A DNA stretch of 64,000 nucleotides from Vigna angularis (lineage: Eukaryota > Streptophyta > Magnoliopsida > Fabales > Fabaceae). The stretch is taken from contig NC_068974.1 of assembly GCF_016808095.1 (NCBI RefSeq), positions 18,104,001-18,168,000 on the forward strand, written 5' to 3'. Shown in pieces: positions 54,362-64,000 of this stretch (position 1 is its first letter; each line of letters starts with the position of its first letter). The notes beneath the pieces are model-generated. The model was not told the DNA's origin and did not search any database. It saw nothing but the letters and a program-made list of their open reading frames with translations. Both the position numbers and the translations under genes were made by a program.

Positions 54362-55648
54362 TGATGACAAATTTATGAACACCGAAAACGACGCCACAAA
54401 CTTGTTTAACAATCGGCAAGTGTGACCGAATCGTATCAAGTAATAAAACTAGGTAAGACCAAGTATCGTTTTCCCAAAGGACTCACGGCCTAGTTAGTTA
54501 TCTGATTTGTTGATTATTTAAGACTTGTGAACGATTGATTATAGGTTTTTAATGCAAAAGACAGTAATTAAACATGTATGCATGAATTTGATCAATGGCA
54601 AAAAGAGTAAAACAAACACGTAATGAATGATATGGATGAGTATGTTGTTGGGGTTATCAATTTCATCTTATCCACTCTCATATACTTTAGGAATTCATCA
54701 ATCTTTTCATCAATGTTAATGCCACTCTCTAAATTACCTTGTCAAGAAGGCCTATCCTTAATTACGAGTTCATACAATTCCTAGCATTCCTAGCAATTAG
54801 TTCTGAAGTGCAGGAGCTTAAAGGCAACGAATATGCTATTGGGAGAAATTCCCCGGATCTAGATCTCCCCGTACGTTCCCATATCGACAAAATCAATAAT
54901 CATAGCAATGAATGAGTTAAACAAAGCAAGCATTAAGCAAAGAGGAAAAAACCTAACTAATGATGAAAGAAAGCATGTATCTTAAAGTAAGATGTTAAAA
55001 CATTAATTCCATATATGAGAGTTTCAGAAGACTACATTGATTCCCCAACAACAATACAAAGTTTAGTTCACCATATTCATGGTGAAACTAGATGAACAAT
55101 AATGAAAGAATGGAAGATAAAACCCTAGAAAGGTGAAAAGGTAGTCTGAGCATCCAAGATCTTCCTTCAAAGGGGTGGAAAAGAGAGTGTTTGCTTCGTC
55201 CCAGCCAAAGATACAAACCCTAGGAACACCTAAAGCTTATATACTATTCGTAATAATACAGAAAATTAGGCCCAAGCCCAAAATAATGCCGCTCAGCGGT
55301 AAGTGCGCGAGTTGGTTTCCTCCCCTCAGCGGCCTTTTCACCCCTCAGCGGAGCCAACGTGGGTTTCTAAGTGCCGCTCAGCGGTAAACTATCGCTGAGC
55401 GGTAGTTGCGGCTTCTCCTTTTGCACTTATTGATGTCTTTTCTGATTCCATTTCTATCGTTCTTCACTTCTTTCACCAAATTCACCTTAAAACCTGCATA
55501 AAACACTGAAATCAAGCATAAACTTGTCCAGCTCTCTTATTTCCAAAAATATGACCAAAAGCATGATTTCAGGCTAGTTTCTAAGTATTAAAGGTTGCTT
55601 TTAGTATCAAATTTAAGCATGAAAATAATAGTTTTTCAACTGTTATCA
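54362..55648 (-). repeat. Athila 5' LTR of the minus-strand element
   Basis: 1287 bp, TGATGAC to TATCA. The palindrome cluster is at 55289-55404, and CTTATATACT near 55235-55245 is the TATA box read on the other strand. Confidence 0.9.
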
Positions 55649-57409
55649 GCAATTCGAACTAGATGCAAGAATACTTTGGAACCTCTTCTTGAAGGTTGAG
55701 AGAAAAGTAGACGGAGGAGAAGAATCCGTACATCTGGAGAACTTTTTCCTCCTCCGAACATCCTTTTACAACCTTCACCACAAGGTTCTTACCATAGCAC
55801 TAAGGAAATGGAGAATAATAATGTCAGACGGACTCTTGCTGATTATACTAATGTGGTTAGACCTCAGCATTTCAATAGCATAGCAAGACCAAGGGTCAAT
55901 GCAGCTAATATGGACGTGAAACCAACATTAATCCAACTGGTTAAGAGTAACCAATTCAATGGTTGTCGCATGAAAGCCCATATGAGCACCTCACAACATT
56001 TAATGAAATTTGCAATACAGTGAAGATGAATGGGGTGCCTGACAAAGCAATCAAACTTAGCCTGTTTCCATTCTCATAGGAGGCAATGCTAAGCTTTGGT
56101 TGAACAAAGTGGTGACAAAGTTCTTGAACAAATACTTCCCACAATCCAAGGTAAACAAAGGAAAGCAAGAGATCTCATCTTTCAGGCAAGGCATGAAGGA
56201 ATCACTAGGTCATGCATGGGACAGGTACAAAAGCCTATTAAGAAAGACTCCCACGCATGGATTTGACGAAGTAGAAGTAGTCCTAATCTTCCTTGGAGGT
56301 CTTGGTCACAAACCAAGTTGATGCTAGATGCCTCAGCTGGAGGCAATATCAAATGGAAGACTCCAGAGGAAGCCACGAAAATAATTGAAAACATGGCTAC
56401 TAATGATAATGAGCTGAACAGTGAAAGAGGAGCTCCTATTCAACAAAAAGGAGTTCTACAGTTGCAATCCAATGATGCCTTGTTAGCTTAGAACAAGATA
56501 ATAACTCAACAATTGGAGAATCTCACAAAGATACTTGCACAACTACCAAAAGAGTTAAAGACTGTTGCACAAGTTCAACCACCGATGTGTGAATTATGTG
56601 GGGGTGACCATATCAATGGTGAATGCGCCTTTCCAGTGGAAGCTTTAGAGGATGTTAACTTCATGGCCAATCAATTTCCATATTGTCAAGGGAACTTCAA
56701 TCAAGGGTGGAAACCACACCCAAGTATTGGTCAAGGACAAAGTGGGCACGCTGGACAATCAGGGCAATTTAACAAGCAACAACAACAACCAACCTTGTGG
56801 CAACAAATATCTACACTTAATGAAAGATCAATAAGGATGGAAGAAACTCTTTAGCAATTCATACAGGCAACTGAATCCACTCATAAGAGCACAAAAGCTG
56901 CTATTACGAACTTGGAGATTCAAATGGGTCAAATTACTAAGCTGTTGGAAGAAAGGCCTAACAAGAATTTTGGGGCTAATACTGAGATTAACCCTAGGGA
57001 AGAGTGTAAAGTGCTAGTGAGTGTAAATGTTGAAAAAGTTGAGTTGGAAAAAGAAGAGAGAAAAGAGAGAGAAGAGAAAGAAGAAGAGAAAATTTGTGTG
57101 AAGATTGAGAAAGTGAGTAGAAAAAGAAAAGAAAAAAAGAGAGTAAGAGAAAAGAAAAAGAGGAACAAGAAAGTGAGAGAAAAGAGAAAGAGGACGAGAG
57201 GAAGAAAGAGAAAATTATATGAAAAACCCTTTCGTCATCCAAAGAAGTATCATACGAAGGAAAAAAAATTGAAGTGCTTCATGGAAATCTTCAAGAAATT
57301 GGAGATTAAAGTTCCTATGATTGAGACTATGCAATAGGTTCCTGGTTTTATCAAATTCCTGAAGAAGTTCAGTAGAAAGAAGAAAAAGAAGATGGAACAT
57401 GAGCTTTAT
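55649..57409 (+). pseudogene. Athila gag-only gene, continuation from 48743
   Basis: After the TSD the frame resumes AIRTRCKNTLEPLLEG, meets a TGA, and continues with MENNNVRRTLADYTNVVRP. A frameshift near 55960 and a ~33-nt loss near 56105 (the SFPEESFTEW part) break the core. Further stops and shifts lie near 56320, 56489 and 56851. The knuckle CELCGGDHINGEC is present near 56590. A long charged tract (57040-57220) and FMEIFKKLEIKVPMIETMQ follow. The gene then ends in a lysine-rich tail next to the post-gag motif, without a protease: a gag-only derivative. Confidence 0.82.
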
Positions 57410-59353
57410 TGGGTCAAGCTAGTGACGTTAAAAGAGTGCTTGCTGGGAGGCAACCCAGTGATTTAAGAACTTTTAATTTTTGGTTTGGTGATGTAATTTT
57501 GAACTTTTGGGGATTTTTGTTTTTGTTTTAAGTTTGTTATAGGGTTTACATCTACTGATGGATGTTAGGCAAAAGAGTATCTACTAAAGGATACTATGTT
57601 TGTATACACCTACTGATGGGTGTTGGTAAGAAAAAATTGCATCTACTAAAGGGTGCTGGAGGATTTTGGGTCAGGCTCGTGACGTTAAATAAGCGCTACC
57701 TGGGAGGCAACCCAGTTGATTGATTTTATCTGTATTGTTTGTTTTGATTTTGCTTTAGTTGCATGATAGGAATTGAATGTATGAGTGATCTGAGAGCTTA
57801 ATTGCAGGGAGCAAGTGAGGGGCATGAGTAGAAGGCACCTAGGGTAAGCTAGGAAGAAGAAAAGCACAACACGAAAGTGCCGCTGAGCGGTGGTATTGTA
57901 AAATGGGCTTAGGTTGCCCCTTAGCAGAACCCGAGCCCATTAGGGTATTTTTATACCCTACGTCACACTTTGGCCTCTATTTTCAGATTCTTCTCTGCAC
58001 ACACACTCCTAAACACTTTTCCAAATGTTCTCTACATTTTTCCTTTCATTCCTCTTTAGAAAATCTCCCTTCCACTCATTTTCTCACTAGTTTTCCATCT
58101 AAGTTTGGGGTTGGGAGAGAGCATCATTGATGGGGCGGAGTTTTTCAAAACACTAGAGCAGGATTTGTTTTATCATTCACTTCTGTTTTTAGAATAGGGT
58201 TTGATGTACTCAATTGGAAACTTTGTCTGTTATGATGGTTTGCTTATGATTGGTGTTTCATAAGTAATGCTTGATAATGCTTTGATATTGATTGATGTTG
58301 AGATGTGCACATTATATGCTTATACAGGTGATTTTTGTGAACAAATGCATGATGTTATGATTGTGATTATGATACTAAGCAGGATGTGTACATGTGGAAT
58401 GTGAATGAGATTATATGTGACGTTGTGAGCTCCAGAATTTTTGTGATTGAATGCTATTACTTTGAAAGCATGAATGACTTTGCCCAGGTTTTCTATGATT
58501 GAATTAATTGCTTGTTTGCATCATATGATCAAGGCCATTTGTTGGTAACCCTTTTATTAGCCAAATGCATGATTTTAGCCCACAACAGAGAGCACTATGT
58601 GTTCTATCCTTTGAACCCTTAGCCTTGAACATGACTTGAAAACCCCTCGTGAAAAGCTTTACCTTGAGTTAAGTAGAAAATATCTGATGGTATTGATAAA
58701 TGTTTAAGTTTGGGGTTGTTGGGAAGTTATGAAAGGGAAATTGAAAGCATTGAGATATGAACTAAGTATGTGAAAAGAAAAAGAAAAAGAAAAAGAAAAA
58801 AGAAGAAAAAGCAAAGCTCAATGCAAAGGAAAGATAGAAAAAAGTAAGAATGATTGTGTTTATATGATTCTCTTAACTCAAGGGTTTTGTAATCTAGAAA
58901 AACCAATTTTCTTGTTAGCCCAACCACATTATAAGCCATTGAAAAGTCCTTGCGATGATGCATGCTTGTGAATGTATTTGATTATGGTTAAATGAAAGGC
59001 AAAGTCAATTCTTGTGACATTGTGATAGTAGAGTGAATGAGTGATTACCTCTTATACACTTGTGTGTTTTAGTGAAACACTTTATCTAGTGAGGAAAGAT
59101 TCCATGAGCACATTAATATCCATGCTTAGTTGATTGATCATTCATGAAAAATAGCATTTGTTGGATATTGGGTGATTGTGTGAACACTAAAGCATGTGCA
59201 CATCTTGATTGAACTCTTGGTCTTAAGTTTGAGTGAAGTTATTACTAATCTTGAAAAGAGGATTTTGAATGAGTGAACCATCATATGAATTGGTTGGAGA
59301 TGGAGTTACATTTTGTTTGCTTGAGGACAAGCAAAGTTCTAAGTTTGGGGTTG
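57410..59353 (+). other. Athila 3' region: motif pair, orphan env leader, 3' UTR
   Basis: Motif copies are at 57410-57458 and 57667-57715. One palindrome is at 57880-57890, followed by GCCCATTAGGGTATTTTTAT (about 57934). No env-like ORF is present. The last ~150 bp match the subfamily of the following LTR better than the rest does. Confidence 0.75.
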
Positions 59354-60669
59354 TGATAACAGTTGAAAAACTGTTATTTTCATGCTTAAAATTGATACTA
59401 AAAGCAACCTTTAGACTTAGAAACTAGCTTGAAATCAATGCTTTTATCTTTATTTTCAGAAATAAGAGAGCTGGACAGGTTTATGCTTGATTTGAGTGTT
59501 TTTGTGCAGGTTTTAAGGTGAATTTAGTGAAAAGAGTGAAGAAGGAGAGAAGTGACATTAGAAAAGACAAGAAAGAGTGCAAAAAGAGAAGACGAAGGCA
59601 CCGCTCAGCGGTAATTTACCGCTGAGCGGCACTCAAGGAGTCACGCTGGAACCGCTGAGGGGCAGAATGGCCGCTGAGGGGAAGAAAGAAGACGCGCAAC
59701 CACCGCTGAGCGGTATTTACCGCTGAGCGGCACTTTTTGGGCTTGGGCTTTTGTAATCTTTTGTAACTCTAGATTAGTATATAAGGGCTTGCACGTCCTA
59801 GGGTTAGGATCTTTGGCAGAAACGAAGCAAACACTCTCTCTTCCACCCCTTTGAAGGAGGATCTTGGATGCTCAGGCTACCTCTTCACCTTTATTGGGTT
59901 TATTCTTTCATTCTTTCATTATTGTTCATCTAGGTTCACCATGAATATGGTGAACTAAACCTTGTATGTTTGTTGGGGAATCAATGTAATCTCTTGAAGC
60001 TCTCATATATGGAATTTATGCTTGCATCTTAATTTAAGACTTATGCTTTCTTTCATCATTAGTTAGGGTTTTTCCTCTTTGCTCAATGCTTGCATTGTTT
60101 AACTCATTCTATTGCATGATTATTGGTTTTGTCGATACGGACACGTACGGGGAAGTCTAGATCCGGGGAATTTCTCCCAATATTATACTGACAATATTAT
60201 ATTGGTTGTCGTTAAGCTCCTGCACTCATGAACTAATCATTAGGAATGCTAGGAATTGTATGAACTATTTGATTAGGGAGAAGCCATCTAGAATGGTACT
60301 TTAGAGAGTGGCATTAACAATGATGATTTGAATGTTGAATTCCTAAAATGTATGAGAGTGGATGAGATGAAATTGACCCCCAACAACATATTCATTCATA
60401 TAATTCATTGAAAGTGTTTATCTTTTGTCTTTGCCATTGATCAATTCATGCATACATGTTTAGTTTTCGTCTTGCATAATATAATCCAATTATTTCGTTT
60501 GTAAGTCTTAGCTAATCAACAAACCACACAACTAAACTAGGCCGTGAGTCCTTTGGGAAGAACGATACTTGGTCTTACCAAGTTTATTACTTGAACGATT
60601 CGGTCATACTTGCCGATTGTGAAACAAGTTTGTGACATCATATTTTGGTGCTTACAAATTTGACCATCA
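59354..60669 (+). repeat. Athila LTR, 5' LTR of the autonomous-type element
   Basis: 1316 bp, TGATAACAG to CCATCA. Four exact palindromes lie at 59601-59611, 59619-59629, 59703-59713 and 59720-59730, with two CCGCTGAGGGG variants between them, then the TATA box GTATATAAGG (59778-59787). It is preceded by a polypurine tract and followed by a primer site, so it also serves as the 3' LTR of the left neighbour. Confidence 0.9.
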
Positions 60670-60983
60670 AGTTGTTGGCGCCGTTGCCGGGGATTCGTGG
60701 TTTAACTGGTTAATTTGTGTGATAATTGATTATCGTTGACTTTTTGAATTTCTGTTTTTTATTTTTTCTGTTTTTATTTTTTTTGTTTTTGTTTTTATTT
60801 TATTTTATTAGGTTAGATTTTATTCTATCTTTTAGATTAGATTAGATTTTATTTTTTTTTAGATTAGGTTTTATTCTATCTTATTTGTTTCTATCTTCTA
60901 AATCTTTTTATCTTCTGAATTTATATCTTCTTCTATATCTTTTTGTGCTAACAAATCTTTTCTAGGGTTTTGTTTTCTTGTGT
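60670..60983 (+). other. Athila leader and tRNA-Asp primer site
   Basis: The primer site TGGCGCCGTTGCCGGGGA is at 60676-60693. A T-rich leader ends TTTTCTTGTGTATGCAG across the gag ATG (60984). Confidence 0.88.
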
Positions 60984-62186
60984 ATGCAGGAAGCAATTCG
61001 GACTAGGAGCAAGAAAACAACAGAACCACTTTTTGAAGGGCTAGACGAGAGTAGAAGGAGGAGAAGAATCAGAACGTCCAGAGAACTTTTCCCTTCTCCA
61101 GAAACTCTCCTCCAAACATCACCACAAGGTTCTGTTCACAGCACAAGAAGTATGGAGAATAACAATGTTAGAAGAACTCTTGCAGATTACACCAATATTG
61201 CTGGACCTCAACACTTTAACAGCATAGCGAGACCTAGAGTCAATGCAGCCAACATGGAGGTCAAGCCAGCATTAATTCAACTGGTGAAGAGTAATCAATT
61301 TAATGGGTTATCTCACGAAAGCCCATATGAGCACCTTACAACTTTCAATGAGATCTGCAATATGGTCAAGATTAATGGGGTGCCAGACGAAGCTATCAAA
61401 CTTAGCTTGTTTCCCTTCTCATTGGGGGGCAATGCTAAGCTTTGGTTAAACTCTTTTCCAGAAGAAAGTTTCACAGAGTGGGAAGCAGTGGTCACAAAAT
61501 TTCTAAACAAGTACTTTCCACAATCTAAGGTGACCAAAGGTAAGCAAGAGATATCTTCTTTCAAGCAGGGCATGGAGGAGTCACTTGGGCATGCATGGGA
61601 CAGATATAAGAGCTTGTTACGCAAAACCCCTATGCATGGTTTCAAAGAAGCAGAAGTAGTCCTAACTTTCCTTGGAGGGCTTGGTTCACAGACCAAGATG
61701 ATACTGAACGCATCAGCAGGAGGTAATATTAACTGGAAAACTCCAGAGGAAGCAACTGAACTTATTGAAAATATGGCTACTAGTGACAACGAACTCAATA
61801 TTGAAAAAAGAGATCCTAGTCAGAAGGAGTTGTCACAATTAAATGAGGCCTTGCTTATCCAAAATAGAATTATCTCTCAACAGCTTGAAGAAGTGACCAT
61901 GAAACTTTCTCAAACACCACAGGAAGTACAACAGGTTTCAATGGTTCAAGAGCACCAAAAATGGCAGATGCAATCTACTCCAGTTGAGAAATCAACAACG
62001 CTTGAAGAGACTTTCCAGAGATTCTTAAAGACAAATGCGTCTTATTGTCATAATGTGGATGCTGCATTTAAAAAAATGGAGGTCTATGTTGAGAGAATAG
62101 TTGACGAAATGAAACATGATAATCTGGGAAAGGAATGTAAAACTGTTGTGACTAGAAGTGGTAGAGTGTTAGAAGAGAGAAAAAAG
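60984..62186 (+). CDS. Athila gag, autonomous-type element, without zinc knuckle
   Basis: MQEAIRTRSKKTTEPLFEG begins at 60984. The first ~270 residues are nearly the same as gag of the array units (LTTFNEICNMVKINGVPDEA, LWLNSFPEESFTEWEAVVTK). After ELNIEKRDPSQ the sequence differs, and I find no CX2CX3-4HX4C knuckle or glutamine-rich linker. Instead there is a helix-rich region (QKWQMQSTPVEKSTTLEETF) and the gag-pro linker VVTRSGRVLEERKK. The gag frame stays open to 62480, but beyond about 62186 protease/RT homology is in the -1 frame, so only that first part is gag proper. Confidence 0.8.
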
Positions 62187-64000
62187 AGAGAAAAGAGAAA
62201 GAAAATGAGAGTGAGAGTGAAAAAGAAACATGTGAGTGGAAAGAAAGAGTTGAGAGAGAGAAAAAGAAAAAAAAAGAAGATGAGAAGAGAGAAAAAAATG
62301 AGAGAGAAGAGAGACAGAACGAAAAAGAGTATGAAAAGCCACTTCCCTATCCAAAGGGTTATTCAAGGAAGGAGAAAGAAAAGCAGTTGGAAAGATTCAT
62401 GGAACTGTTTAAGAAGTTGGAGATCACTATACCATTCTCTGAAGCATTGCAACAGATGCCAGCATATGCAAAATTCTTGAAGGAACTTCTCACAAAGAAA
62501 CACAAGTACATTGAGAAGGAAACTATCAATATACAGGGCAATTGCAGTGCAATCATACAGAAACTACCTCCTAAACTTAAAGATCCAGGAAGCTTCACTA
62601 TTCCATGCACCATAGGAGATGTGAAAGTTGGAAGAGCATTGATTGATTTGGGAGCTAGCATTAATCTAATGTCGCTTTCCATGTGCAGAACAATTCAGGG
62701 GTTGGAAATTAAACCAACCAGAATGGCTCTTCAATTGGCGGACAGGTCTCTTAAATATCCATATGGAGTGGTTGAAGATGTTCTAGTGAAGGTCGACAAA
62801 TTTGTATTTCCAGTAGATTTCATTGTGATGGAGATGGAAGGAACTAGTGACGTTTCTCTTATTCTTGGGAGACCTTTTATGAAGACTGCTAGAGTTTTGA
62901 TTGATGTAGAGAATGGTAAGCTTAAACTGAGAGTTGATGAGGAAGAAGTCACTTTTGATGTATCCAAAGCCATGACGTATCCAAATGATGACAAATCATG
63001 TTTTCAATTTGATGAACTTGATGAAGTTTGTATGGTTCAAGAGAGAATGGTGCGTAACATTTCTCCATTGGAAAAAACGCTCATTGATGCATGTGAAGAT
63101 TTGGATGAAGAAGAAGAGAAATTGATTGATGAATGTCTGATGGACTTGGAAACATTGAAAAAGGGTCCAGAGGAAGATCCAATATTCGAAACAATGGCTA
63201 AGGAAGAAACAATCAAAGCACAGTCTTCAGAACTAAAAAGATTGCCATCACATTTGAAATATGTGTTTTTGGAGGATGGAACAAAGCCAGTCATTATCAG
63301 TAACTCTTTATCTTTACAAGAAGAAGAACAGTTGATAGAAATTTTGAAAGCCAACAAAGAAGCAATTGGGTGGTCAATATCAGATCTCAAAGGTATTAGC
63401 CCAACTTATTGCATGCACAAGATTTTTATGGAAGAAGACTATAAACCAAGTGCTCAACCACAGAGAAGGTTAAATCCTGCTATGAAGGAGGTGGTCAGAA
63501 AAGAAGTGTTGAAACTGCTAGAAGCTGGTATCATCTATCCAATCTCTGACAGTGAATGGGTGAGTCCAGTACAGGTGGTGCCAAAGAAAGGTGGGATGAC
63601 GGTAATTTACAATGATAAGAATGAACTTATTCCCACTCGGACAGTTACTGGCTGGCGTATGTGCATTGATTACAGGAAGCTGAACAAAGCTACTAGGAAA
63701 GATCATTTTCCTCTTCCTTTCATGGATCAGATGCTAGAAAGGTTATCAGGGCAGGCTTTCTATTGTTTTCTAGATGGATATTCTGGATATAATCAAATTG
63801 TGGTAGATCCAAAAGACCAGGAGAAGACGGCTTTTACTTGTCCTTTTGGTATCTTTGCATATAGAAAGATGCCTTTTGGATTATGTAATGCTCCAGCTAC
63901 GTTTCAGAGGTGTATGCAGGCAATCTTTGCTGATCTTTTAGAAAAATGCATTGAAGTATTCATGGATGACTTCTCAGTTTTCGGAAACTCCTTCCAAAGA
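62187..64000 (+). CDS. Athila pol: protease and reverse transcriptase, 3' end beyond window
   Basis: The frame is -1 relative to gag and is open from about 62170 to the window edge. An acidic repeat tract leads to YEKPLPYPKGYSRKEKEKQ. The protease has ALIDLGASINLMSLSM (about 62636) and SLILGRPFMKTARVLIDV. RT motifs follow in order: AGIIYPISDSEWVSPVQVVP, GWRMCIDYRKLNKATRKDHF, YCFLDGYSGYNQIVVDP, FAYRKMPFGLCNAPATFQRC and the catalytic box EVFMDDFSVFGNSF at the very end. No stop is seen. RNase H and integrase should lie to the right. This is the only near-intact Ty3-type RT in the window and a plausible helper type for the array units. Confidence 0.88.

Larger units (their letters stand above)
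48757..55648 (-). mobile_element. Minus-strand Athila inserted in gag, TSD GCAAT, with internal nested copy
   Basis: GCAAT at 48752-48756 is repeated at 55649-55653. The right end is a complete 5' LTR (54362-55648) with primer site and gag. The left end is only the U5-R part of the 3' LTR (48757 to about 49209). Between them is part of a plus-strand Athila whose LTR ends at 53119. One deletion from the 3' LTR into the nested element's gag explains the missing parts. Confidence 0.85.

Overview
This window is plant nuclear DNA made almost entirely of nested LTR retrotransposons. I see no host gene, tRNA, rRNA or CRISPR array. The mix of elements is a Tat/Ogre-type Ty3 element with a very long LTR, a SIRE/Maximus-type Ty1/copia element with an extra ORF, and many Athila-type Ty3 elements primed by tRNA-Asp. 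That mix suggests a dicot, plausibly a legume, in gene-poor (pericentromere-like) chromatin. The host assignment is inference.

Layout. (1) 1-41061, minus strand: one Ogre/Tat element running off the left edge. Its 3.7 kb 5' LTR is 37367-41061. Four later insertions split its body: a solo LTR (389-1172, TSD ATGAC), a complete SIRE-type copia element (4857-13642, TSD GGGTA), an Athila-type array with three LTRs and two internal regions (14366-31070, a single TSD AGCAA), and a rearranged pair of opposed Athila LTRs (31857-34708, no TSD). (2) 41062-47270, minus strand: two degraded Athila elements, one of which is cut by a foreign LTR with an iMet-type primer site. (3) 47271-47431: the end of a CACTA transposon. 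(4) 47432-59353, plus strand: a gag-only Athila derivative. A minus-strand Athila (48757-55648, TSD GCAAT) sits in its gag and itself contains part of a third, plus-strand copy. (5) 59354-64000, plus strand: an autonomous-type Athila with gag, protease and reverse transcriptase, open to the window edge.

Most interesting reading. The Athila units in the array carry gag-protease and an env-like gene but no reverse transcriptase, RNase H or integrase core, so they would need a helper such as the element at 59354. Their env-like ORF looks like a separate transcription unit. It has its own copies of the palindrome CCGCT(G/C)AGCGG, which is also clustered just upstream of the LTR TATA box, and a candidate 417-nt leader intron ending two bases before the ATG. 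The unrelated copia element has the same arrangement with a different palindrome: AATCGATTA copies occur both in its LTR and, with a TATA box, just upstream of its own extra ORF. The Ogre element shows a 188-nt intron whose removal joins the protease/G-patch frame to the RT frame. A roughly 48-bp non-coding motif occurs in duplicate after gag in the Athila copies. All functional statements come from reading the sequence; no alignment or database search was run.
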